Shown: positions 1-5,942 of the stretch, piece by piece
How positions within the stretch are numbered: the first letter of the stretch is position 1
Layout of the letters: each line of letters opens with the position of its first letter
NCBI GenBank assembly: GCA_016868455.1
Contig: VGGV01000005.1
Location: 1-64,000, forward strand
Direction: 5' to 3'
Source of the DNA: Bacteroidota bacterium
Lineage (GTDB): Bacteria > Bacteroidota > Bacteroidia > Chitinophagales > Chitinophagaceae
DNA length: 64,000 nt
Translations under genes and position numbers: made by a program
Notes under the pieces: model-generated
What the model was told of the DNA's origin: nothing
Database searches by the model: none
The model's input: only the letters and a program-made list of their open reading frames with translations

Positions 1-31
1 AAGGTCACCGGTTCGACTCCGGTAACCTCCA
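1..31 (+). tRNA. 3' end of a tRNA or tRNA-like segment, cut by the window edge
   Basis: The bases read as variable loop AGGTC, a 5-bp T stem (ACCGG/CCGGT) closing the 7-base loop TTCGACT, an acceptor 3' strand AACCTCC and discriminator A. The following CA could be the start of an encoded CCA but the third base is not A-terminated CCA in register. The 5' half lies outside the window, so I cannot say whether this belongs to an intact tRNA or to another truncated copy. The amino acid identity cannot be read. Confidence 0.5.
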
Positions 32-34
32 CAT

Positions 35-60
35 TAAGGTTTTTATTCAGGAACCTTTTT
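35..60 (+). terminator. Short hairpin with T run between tRNA tail and GIY-YIG gene
   Basis: AAGGTT and AACCTT form a 6-bp stem around a ten-base loop, followed directly by Ts and then the ATG at 62. The same hairpin recurs at 369-394. It could be the tRNA's own intrinsic terminator, in which case the GIY-YIG gene is normally insulated from tRNA transcription. Confidence 0.4.
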
Positions 61-61
61 T

Positions 62-313
62 ATGCCTTTTACTGTTTATATCATTTATTCAGCGTCTGCC
101 GACGAATACTATATCGGATATACGGAAAATCTTGAAGAAAGATTGTATCGCCATAATAATTCAGGCAGCAAGGCCACCAAAAAAGCGAATGACTGGCGGG
201 TAGTATATACAGAGACATTTGAATTAAAATCAGCAGTTGTAATAAGGGAGTATGAGATAAAGAAAAAGAAAAGCAGGAAATATATTGAATGGCTGATTCA
301 TGGAGCTGGTTAG
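62..313 (+). CDS. Small GIY-YIG family endonuclease, copy 1
   Basis: An 83-residue single-domain protein of the compact GIY-YIG/UvrC-N type that is common in Bacteroidota. VYIIYS near residue 5 stands for the GIY strand and YYIG near residue 17 for the YIG strand. Further family marks are the conserved Arg in LEERLYRHN, and the Glu-bearing helix IREYEIKKKKSR near the C terminus, which supplies the metal-binding Glu and the basic tail. The family cleaves DNA with one metal ion, but the cellular role of these small stand-alone members is not established. The stop codon TAG lies inside GGTTAGAGC, the D-arm consensus of the adjacent tRNA-like segment, so the gene and the tRNA piece overlap. The product is identical to that of copy 2. 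Confidence 0.85.
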   Translation: MPFTVYIIYSASADEYYIGYTENLEERLYRHNNSGSKATKKANDWRVVYTETFELKSAVVIREYEIKKKKSRKYIEWLIHGAG

Positions 314-365
314 AGCGTCCCGCAGGAGTGCGGGAAGGTCACCGGTTCGACTCCGGTAACCTCCA
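301..365 (+). other. tRNA-like 3' segment lacking the acceptor 5' strand and D-stem 5' half
   Basis: The segment begins within AGCTGGTTAGAGC (D-loop and D-stem 3' side), then has an arm TCCCGC/GCGGGA around AGGAGT, variable loop AGGTC, a canonical T arm and acceptor 3' strand AACCTCC with discriminator A. It is 65 bases long, about ten short of a tRNA. The arm at the anticodon position does not give a normal 5-bp stem with a 7-base loop: it reads as a 6-bp stem with 6-base loop, or a 5-bp stem with 8-base loop, and has no U at position 33. A working tRNA is therefore unlikely. The same segment recurs at 635-699. Confidence 0.6.
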
Positions 366-395
366 CATTAAGGTTTTTATTCAGGAACCTTTTTT

Positions 396-647
396 ATGCC
401 TTTTACTGTTTATATCATTTATTCAGCGTCTGCCGACGAATACTATATCGGATATACGGAAAATCTTGAAGAAAGATTGTATCGCCATAATAATTCAGGC
501 AGCAAGGCCACCAAAAAAGCGAATGACTGGCGGGTAGTATATACAGAGACATTTGAATTAAAATCAGCAGTTGTAATAAGGGAGTATGAGATAAAGAAAA
601 AGAAAAGCAGGAAATATATTGAATGGCTGATTCATGGAGCTGGTTAG
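396..647 (+). CDS. Small GIY-YIG family endonuclease, copy 2
   Basis: The second unit of the tandem repeat encodes the same 83 residues as the copy starting at 62, with the same upstream hairpin and the same stop codon supplied by the D-arm of the next tRNA-like segment. The complete identity of coding and non-coding parts says that the duplication is recent or kept uniform by recombination. No promoter of the TAnnTTTG type is visible between the hairpin and the ATG, so expression may rely on read-through from an upstream tRNA. Confidence 0.85.
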   Translation: MPFTVYIIYSASADEYYIGYTENLEERLYRHNNSGSKATKKANDWRVVYTETFELKSAVVIREYEIKKKKSRKYIEWLIHGAG

Positions 648-699
648 AGCGTCCCGCAGGAGTGCGGGAAGGTCACCGGTTCGACTCCGGTAACCTCCA
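635..699 (+). other. Second tRNA-like 3' segment
   Basis: This copy has the same 65 bases as the segment at 301-365. It forms the right boundary of the tandem array: after the acceptor end the sequence no longer follows the repeat and instead enters the MITE-like element at 705. Confidence 0.6.
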
Positions 700-704
700 C
701 AAGA

Positions 705-836
705 AGAGGCTGTCTCATAAGTCAATATTTCACGCAAAGACACTAAGCCGCAAAGAAAAATCAGAATGAAAATAAATCGTTGGGTCTTTGCGCCGTTGTG
801 AGAGAGATCTTTGACGGAACTTTTGAGACAGCCTCT
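705..836. mobile_element. MITE-like element with terminal inverted repeats
   Basis: The ends are AGAGGCTGTCTCA (705-717) and its complement TGAGACAGCCTCT (824-836), a 13-bp perfect inverted repeat. A second inverted pair lies inside: GCAAAGACACTAAGCCGCAAAG near 735-756 and CTTTGCGCCGTTGTGAG near 786-802. There is no transposase gene. GAGGCTGTCTCA ends are common at insertion sequences and their non-autonomous derivatives in Bacteroidota. No clear target duplication can be read. It starts only a few bases after the last tRNA acceptor end. Confidence 0.65.
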
Positions 837-878
837 ATAATTTCAACTTTCGGGATTTTAAGCTGTTTAACAAAGAAC

Positions 879-1040
879 ATGGGCATCTGGAACCAAATAG
901 CGGAATACCTTTACCTGAAGAAAAAAGACCCCAACCGACCCAAAAGCAAATGGATCGGTTATATGCATGGCATCAACCGCATCAGCCTGCTGATATTTAT
1001 CCTCTGCCTGATTATTCTGGCAATAAAGTTATTGTCGTAA
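879..1040 (+). CDS. Small DUF6728-type membrane-anchored protein
   Basis: A 53-residue protein with an N-terminal amphipathic and basic part (IAEYLYLKKKDPNRP), a conserved-looking block KWIGYMHGINRIS and one C-terminal membrane helix of about 18 residues. The combination resembles the Bacteroidota family DUF6728, whose function is unknown. I start it at ATG 879, because the longer in-frame reading from 780 runs back into the MITE-like element. The last bases overlap the 3' end of lpxB on the other strand, a convergent arrangement. Confidence 0.6.
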   Translation: MGIWNQIAEYLYLKKKDPNRPKSKWIGYMHGINRISLLIFILCLIILAIKLLS

Positions 1041-2138
1041 AAATTTTATGATGGATGAGGCGGCATTGGCGGAAGCATCGCCGCCCTGGCGAAGCAGTGT
1101 TTTGAGTGAAGCGTAATCTTTTTTGATTTCAGCAATCCGGTTTTCATCTGTAAGTAATTGTTGCAATTCTTTTTTCAGATTTTCCGCAGTCAGGTTGTTT
1201 TGTATCAGTTCTTTTACCACCGGCTTATCCATGATCAGGTTCACCAGTGAAATGTATTTGACTTTTACAAGTCTTTTGCCAATCTGGTAGGAAAGGAAGC
1301 CACCTTTGTAGCAAACCACTTCCGGTATACCAAATAAAGCCGTTTCCAGTGTAGCTGTACCCGAAGTGACCAATGCCGCCTTTGCCTGCAACAACAGATC
1401 GTATGTTTGGTTTTTTACTAAACTCACATTTGAATAAGGATCAGAGAAAGTTTTATAAAATGAATCATCCACCGAAGGAGCCTGTGCAATGATGAATTGA
1501 TGATCGGGAAAATTTTTACTTATTTCCAGCATCACCGGCAGTTTTTTCATTATCTCCTGTTTGCGGCTACCGGGCAAAAGAGCTACGATGGGTTTATTGC
1601 TGAACTTGTGCCTTGTACCTTGTTCCTTGTGCCGTTCAATTTCCTGTGCTAAAGGATGTCCCGCATACTCCACATCCCAGTTCCACTTTTTTTGATAGTA
1701 CTCTTTTTCGAAAGGTACTATCACAATCATTTTATCAATACACCCCTTCATCATCTTCACCCGGTTTTCTTTCCATGCCCATACCTGAGGCGAGATGTAA
1801 TAAATCACTTTTAAACCCTGTTGTTTGGCCCATTTGGCAATCCGGAGGTTGAAGCCGGGATAATCAATCAATATTAATGCATCCGGTTTGAATTGAAGAA
1901 TATCCTCTTTGCAAAATTTAAGATTGCTGAAAATAGTGCGGAGGTTCATCAGCACTTCGGTAAAACCCATAAAAGCAAGCTCACGGTAATGCTTTACCAG
2001 TTCGCCGCCGCCGGCCTGCATTTTATCACCTCCCCAGCAACGGATTGCAGCGGAAGTATCAAGTTTTTTTAATTCTTTGATGAGATTGCTGCCATGCAGG
2101 TCCCCGGATGCTTCGCCGGCAATGATATAATACTTCAT
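1029..2138 (-). CDS. lpxB: Lipid-A-disaccharide synthase
   Basis: The enzyme condenses UDP-2,3-diacylglucosamine with lipid X to make the lipid A disaccharide at the inner membrane. The 369-residue length is normal. Visible family marks are GEASGDLHGSNLI at the N terminus, ISPQVWAWKENR mid-protein, LLPGSRKQEI at the start of the second Rossmann domain, and SGTATLETAL near the UDP-binding site. The linker between the two domains contains HKEQGTRHK, encoded by four tandem heptamers (1605-1632), an apparent low-complexity insertion that keeps the frame. It lies 20 bp downstream of a small membrane protein gene and then surE, all on the minus strand, so these may be co-transcribed. Confidence 0.95.
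   Translation of the reverse strand: MKYYIIAGEASGDLHGSNLIKELKKLDTSAAIRCWGGDKMQAGGGELVKHYRELAFMGFTEVLMNLRTIFSNLKFCKEDILQFKPDALILIDYPGFNLRIAKWAKQQGLKVIYYISPQVWAWKENRVKMMKGCIDKMIVIVPFEKEYYQKKWNWDVEYAGHPLAQEIERHKEQGTRHKFSNKPIVALLPGSRKQEIMKKLPVMLEISKNFPDHQFIIAQAPSVDDSFYKTFSDPYSNVSLVKNQTYDLLLQAKAALVTSGTATLETALFGIPEVVCYKGGFLSYQIGKRLVKVKYISLVNLIMDKPVVKELIQNNLTAENLKKELQQLLTDENRIAEIKKDYASLKTLLRQGGDASANAASSIIKFLRQ
1605..1632. repeat. Four tandem CTTGTNC heptamers inside lpxB
   Basis: On the plus strand the units are CTTGTGC, CTTGTAC, CTTGTTC and CTTGTGC, exactly four times seven bases. They encode part of a hydrophilic linker in LpxB. Caring for frame, 28 bp plus flanking bases must have been accommodated without disrupting the downstream GSRKQE block. 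Confidence 0.8.
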
Positions 2139-2158
2139 ACGGGGATGTGCTTGAACGG

Positions 2159-2455
2159 TTAATTAAACAATTTTAATATCAGTATCCCGATACCATAAAA
2201 GAGGGTGATAATAAAGATTCCTTTAAAGGTTTGTGTTTTGTCAAAGTGAACATAGATGGCAAATAACACTGCGTTGGCCAGCAGCGATAAAGTGCCCACA
2301 TGGGTTATAACTTTGTTATCATGCATAAAATAATCCAGAAACTCTTTCAGGCTCAGGGAAGGGAAACTGATTTTATAGATTACCAGCAGCCCGATAAGGG
2401 GGCCGATAAGGCCCAGCGCAAGGCCAAGCCGGATATTATCTTTTGCAAGTATCAT
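2159..2455 (-). CDS. Small membrane protein of unknown function between surE and lpxB
   Basis: A 98-residue hydrophobic protein. I see three probable membrane segments: residues about 8-30, 55-70 and 78-96, with a short hydrophilic loop SLKEFLDYFMHDNKV between the first and second. No catalytic motif is recognised. Its place between surE and lpxB, 20 bp from the latter, suggests an envelope-related function, but this is context only. Confidence 0.75.
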   Translation of the reverse strand: MILAKDNIRLGLALGLIGPLIGLLVIYKISFPSLSLKEFLDYFMHDNKVITHVGTLSLLANAVLFAIYVHFDKTQTFKGIFIITLFYGIGILILKLFN

Positions 2456-2547
2456 TTAATGTGACAGTGTTATTTATAAGTTTGTCAAATTAGATTTCGC
2501 TGTAAAAAAATTACCCGTTTTATGAAACGCCTGCTTGTTTTAAAGTA

Positions 2548-3438
2548 TCATTTCCATCTTTTTTCAAGATCAGATTTTAAAACGTAATTAGTCAGGTCAA
2601 ATTGCACGGGCACCACACTTACATAGTTGTTGGCCAGCGCCCATACATCAGTGTCTTTTCCCTTGTCAAAATTCACAAACTCGCCGGTAAGCCAGTAGTA
2701 ATGCCTTCCATGCGGGTCATTTCGCTCAATAAAATCTTCTTCATATTTGGCATAGGCCTGCCGGCAAATCTTAAAACCCTTCAGCAGATCGGGGGCTACA
2801 GAAGGAATATTTACATTCAGCACGGTATGTTTCTCCAGCGGTGAGGCCAGCATTTTCTCAACAATAACACGAACGAATTTTTTGGCGCCGGTAAAATCGG
2901 CATCAATCCGGTAATCCAGTAATGAAAACCCTGCGGCAGGAATACTTTCAATGGCTGCTTCCAGGGCAGCTGACATGGTGCCCGAATAAATTACGTTAAT
3001 ACTGTGGTTGGCGCCGTGGTTAATACCACTCAGGCAAAGATCCGGTTTGCGGTGAAGCACTTTGTCCACCGCCAGTTTCACACAATCAACCGGTGTGCCG
3101 GTACAGCTCCAGGTTTCCACATTTTCCATGGGATGTATCTTATGCAGCCGCAAGGGCTGACCAATGGTAATGGCATGCCCCATGCCCGATTGGGGTTTGT
3201 CGGGTGCTACTACAACAATCTGGCCTAAATCTTTTACTGCTTCCACCAGGTTCATAATACCCGGGGCGGTTACCCCATCGTCGTTTGTAACCAGGATAAG
3301 CGGTTTTCTTTTTCTTCCATCTTTGTTTTGGCTGAGAATTGAAGAAGTTGATGCGGAAAGGCTTTTTTTAGCGGCGGAAGACCGGGTTTTTGCAGGGCGT
3401 GATTTTTTCTTAGGATTGGGTTTAGCTTTTTTTGCCAT
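2548..3438 (-). CDS. surE: 5'/3'-nucleotidase SurE with basic N-terminal extension
   Basis: SurE hydrolyses nucleoside monophosphates with a divalent metal. The core begins at LILVTNDDGVTAPGI, containing the metal-binding Asp pair, and continues with PDKPQSGMGHAIT, GTPVDCVKLA and SGINHGANHSINVIYSGTMSAA, all typical of the family. Ahead of the core lies an extension of about 45 residues rich in Lys, Ser, Ala and Pro (KPNPKKKSRPAK). The usual bacterial SurE of about 250 residues lacks this. I start at ATG 3438 (MAKKAK); an in-frame ATG at 3474 would add 12 residues and cannot be excluded. It is transcribed divergently from the XRE/S24 regulator gene. Confidence 0.92.
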   Translation of the reverse strand: MAKKAKPNPKKKSRPAKTRSSAAKKSLSASTSSILSQNKDGRKRKPLILVTNDDGVTAPGIMNLVEAVKDLGQIVVVAPDKPQSGMGHAITIGQPLRLHKIHPMENVETWSCTGTPVDCVKLAVDKVLHRKPDLCLSGINHGANHSINVIYSGTMSAALEAAIESIPAAGFSLLDYRIDADFTGAKKFVRVIVEKMLASPLEKHTVLNVNIPSVAPDLLKGFKICRQAYAKYEEDFIERNDPHGRHYYWLTGEFVNFDKGKDTDVWALANNYVSVVPVQFDLTNYVLKSDLEKRWK

Positions 3439-3542
3439 AGGGACAAAAATCTCTGTTTTTTCCGGCTTATCCAAAACCGTATCCGAAAAGATTTGGATAA
3501 TCTAATAAAATTAGTATTTTGCAGCTAAATAAATTAGGTAGT

Positions 3543-4292
3543 ATGGCTATTTCCAATCAAAACCTGAAATACCTGCGAAAACTCCGCGGATGGACGCAGG
3601 AAGAGTTTGCACAAAAACTCCGTATCAAACGATCCCTGCTTGGCGCATATGAAGAAGAAAGGGCAGAACCCAGGGTTGATGTGCTGGAAACAGTATGTGA
3701 TATTTTTAAACTGACTCTGGATGATATTCTGCGGAAAGACCTGAGCGATACAAAGAGCAATTATCTGGCAAAGCGCAGGGCAATGAAACTGGCTTCGGGA
3801 AGACCCGATATTCCTTTTGTACCGGTAAAAGCAGCAGCAGGTTATCTGGCGGGTTATGCTGCCCCTGAGTTCATTGATGAACTGAACACCTTTACCCTTC
3901 CCATGTTGTCCGGTGGAAACTACCGGGCTTTTGAGATCATTGGCGATTCGATGCTGCCCACTCCCAGCGGTTCGGTGATTGTCGGTGAAAAAGTAGAAAA
4001 CCCGGAAGATATAAAAAACAATATGCCCTGCATCGTTGTATCAAGAAACGAAGGAGTCGTGTATAAAAGAGTGCAGAAAAACGGCCGGCAAAAAAATAAA
4101 CTCACACTGGTAAGCGATAATCCGGCCTATCACCCCTACACCGTAAATGCAGATGAAGTATTGGAAATGTGGCAGGCACAAATAGTTATTTCAAAAGTGA
4201 GCAGCCAGCAGCGCTGGGATATGAACCAGTTGAGCAATATTGTTACCGACTTGCAGGAACAGGTAAGCTCTCTGAAAAAAAGAATGAATTAA
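3543..4292 (+). CDS. XRE-type helix-turn-helix regulator with S24 (LexA-like) peptidase domain
   Basis: Residues about 5-62 form an XRE helix-turn-helix (LRGWTQEEFAQKLRIKRS then LGAYEEERAEPRV). The C-terminal half is an S24 LexA/CI-like domain with the Ser in IGDSMLPTPSG and the Lys in GVVYKRVQ, the usual catalytic dyad. A short coiled tail (VTDLQEQVSSLKKRMN) follows. The architecture matches phage CI/HumR-type repressors that self-cleave under RecA, so a stress- or damage-response function is likely; there is no other phage gene next to it. I start at ATG 3543; a TTG at 3519 is in frame but adds nothing conserved. An imperfect TAnnTTTG-like box (TATTTTG, 3515-3521) lies directly upstream. 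Confidence 0.85.
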   Translation: MAISNQNLKYLRKLRGWTQEEFAQKLRIKRSLLGAYEEERAEPRVDVLETVCDIFKLTLDDILRKDLSDTKSNYLAKRRAMKLASGRPDIPFVPVKAAAGYLAGYAAPEFIDELNTFTLPMLSGGNYRAFEIIGDSMLPTPSGSVIVGEKVENPEDIKNNMPCIVVSRNEGVVYKRVQKNGRQKNKLTLVSDNPAYHPYTVNADEVLEMWQAQIVISKVSSQQRWDMNQLSNIVTDLQEQVSSLKKRMN

Positions 4293-4389
4293 TTCGTTTT
4301 CAACGGGTTGCCTTTTAATACGTTTTTCAGCGGCAGCCTTTCGGCCTTGGGTTTTGTCAGTTCTATTTGCACACTGCTAAAGCCAGGCA

Positions 4390-5222
4390 ATTACGCTGAG
4401 AAAAACGATCTGTTTACCCCTGTTACTGGTTTACTGTTCCATTTATTCGCAGGGAAAAACGTTACAGGCAATAAAAATCACACAGGTCCCCAGGATTGAC
4501 GGAGATCTTGGTGATATGGTCTGGAAAGATACCCCGGCAGCCTCCGGTTTTATTTAAAACTATCCCAACGCAGACCAGCCGGCCTCACAGCCTTCAACAA
4601 TCAAGATTGTTTATGATAATGCTGCAATTTTTATTGGAGCATATCTTTACGATGACCCTTCGTTAATACGCAAACAGCTTACGGCAAGAGATGAAGAAAT
4701 GCAAAAAGATGTAGATTATTTTTCTGTTTTTTTTGACACTTATAACGATAACCAGAATGGGTTCCAGTTTGTGGTCACCTCGGCTAATGTGCAGTCTGAT
4801 GCCAGGCTGAGCCCCAACCTGGGAAGCGGTGGGAACGGATTCGGGGAATTTGGTGATAAAACCTGGGATGCAGTTTGGGGAAGCAAAGTGCAGATACAAA
4901 AAGACGGGTGGACAGTAGCAATGAAAATACCTTATATCTCTTTGCGGTTTGCCAAAAAAGATTTGCAGGACTGGGGTGTCCAGTTTTTGCGGCTGATTCG
5001 CAGAACCAATGAAACCTGCTACTGGAACCCCGTTGATCCGCAGGTAAACGGTTTTGTAAACCAGTTTGGAATCTACACCGGGCTTCAAAATTTGCAGCCG
5101 CCCCTACGGCTTAGTTTTTCACCCTATATATCCACGGGTTACCGTCGTTCGCCTGCAGTTGGAACAGGCTTCACCAACACCTGGCTTGGCAGCGGGGGGC
5201 TTGATCTTAAATATGGCATCAA
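4390..5222 (+). pseudogene. DUF5916 protein, broken 5' fragment
   Basis: The frame begins with a signal-peptide-like stretch (LRKTICLPLLLVYCSIYSQG), then VPRIDGDLGDMVWKDT, the carbohydrate-binding-9-like start typical of DUF5916 outer-membrane proteins, and continues through DYFSVFFDTYNDNQNGFQF, WDAVWGSKV and WTVAMKIPYISLRF to GLDLKYGINE. Three defects are seen. No ATG exists after the in-frame stop at 4378 (candidate ACG at 4393). TAA at 4555-4557 sits where NYPN of the family should be preceded by a sense codon, CAA being one step away. The homology stops at about 5222, where a full protein of 700 or more residues should continue. It is a dead gene if the assembly is correct. Confidence 0.8.
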
Positions 5223-5863
5223 TGAAAGAAGGAGAGGATTACAACGGTCACGAATTTGAAATCGTAGCTAAGGATGAGGCAGATGCACAGAAGATCATGG
5301 AGGAGCTAAAGCAGGAGGGGCTAACAAAATTCTCTTATTATCCAGACAGTAAGTCTTTTGTAATATCTGCGACGGTAGACGATTTGGCTAATTACGAAAA
5401 AATTGCTAACTTTATAAACGAGAAAAACAAGACAAATGAAACCCACGAAAGGCGTATCAAAGGAGAGTCGATCCTATCTTCAGACTATGGACGAATTATT
5501 CAGGAAGCGAGGGACGCTGGACTTTTCAAAAGCGGGTCAGACGGTGATAAGCTCCTCACCCACGCAGAAACGAGACTCAGAAGATTAAGCGGAGACTACG
5601 CTGCATTATCTGAAGCAAAAAGGAAAGAGTTCTCCGAAAAGGTTAGAGAATACATAGCCAAGTTTAAAAAGAAATATGGGCTTTCCGATTATAAAGAAAC
5701 TCCAAAACCAAAGGTTGATTTAAAAGAAGCAAAACGCAGGGCGGCCCCGGCCTTATATGCAGTGGGTGTACCAAAGGAACCCCGATCTTCCTGCCGGAAC
5801 GAAAATTTACTCATGGGATTTGGGCTTTACAAAGTCAACCAAGACTACGGAAGCATCCAATAA
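5213..5863 (+). CDS. Unrecognised hydrophilic ORF in a foreign-looking segment
   Basis: From ATG 5213 or 5222 an open frame encodes about 200 residues, very rich in Lys and Glu, with two short alpha/beta blocks (HEFEIVAKDEADAQKIMEELK, SFVISATVDDLANYEKI) and then long helical stretches (KRKEFSEKVREYIAKFKKKYG). I do not recognise a family. Codon choice (CTA, AGG, GGG) reads unlike the neighbours. The reading becomes unconvincing after about 5750, where the +1 frame carries a better-looking C terminus. It begins at the exact point where DUF5916 homology is lost, so the start may simply be a junction artefact. Confidence 0.4.
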   Translation: MASMKEGEDYNGHEFEIVAKDEADAQKIMEELKQEGLTKFSYYPDSKSFVISATVDDLANYEKIANFINEKNKTNETHERRIKGESILSSDYGRIIQEARDAGLFKSGSDGDKLLTHAETRLRRLSGDYAALSEAKRKEFSEKVREYIAKFKKKYGLSDYKETPKPKVDLKEAKRRAAPALYAVGVPKEPRSSCRNENLLMGFGLYKVNQDYGSIQ

Positions 5864-5942
5864 GTATGAGCAAATTTGCTGGGTAGGCTCCAGAACAATA
5901 GCCGCCGAGCAGTTTTCAATCCTGAACGGGATTGCAAGCTAA
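5745..5942 (+). other. C-terminal protein fragment in a shifted frame
   Basis: The frame that ends at 5942 gives a plausible globular C terminus (LPAGTKIYSWDLGFTKS, KYEQICWVGSRTIAAEQF) with no start of its own other than ATG 5757. It may be the true end of the upstream ORF after a one-base shift near 5750, or a fragment of a different gene. Its last bases overlap the end of the helicase frame on the other strand. I do not recognise the family. Confidence 0.3.

Larger units (their letters stand above)
1..668. repeat. Perfect 334-bp tandem direct repeat (two units plus the start of a third)
   Basis: Units run 1-334 and 335-668, and a third copy begins at 669 but matches only about 32 bases before diverging near 701. 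Each unit holds the variable loop, T arm and acceptor 3' strand of a tRNA, a short hairpin with a T run, a GIY-YIG gene, and then the D-loop to anticodon-arm part of the next tRNA-like segment. I saw no mismatch between the units on reading. The array continues to the left edge, so its true copy number is unknown. Confidence 0.95.

Noticed and set aside
780-878. N-terminal extension of the DUF6728-like protein back to 780
   Set aside because: The extension would translate the right half of the MITE-like element and has no family pattern, so ATG 879 is preferred.
4308-4499. 63-codon open frame on the plus strand after the S24 regulator gene
   Set aside because: It overlaps the signal-peptide part of the DUF5916 pseudogene in another frame and lacks any pattern.
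5907-5942. CRISPR-repeat-like sequence TTCAATCCTGAACGGGATTG
   Set aside because: It resembles some type I/III repeats with the CAATCC/GGATTG arms, but it occurs once, with no spaced copies and no cas genes; it also lies in a coding-like frame.
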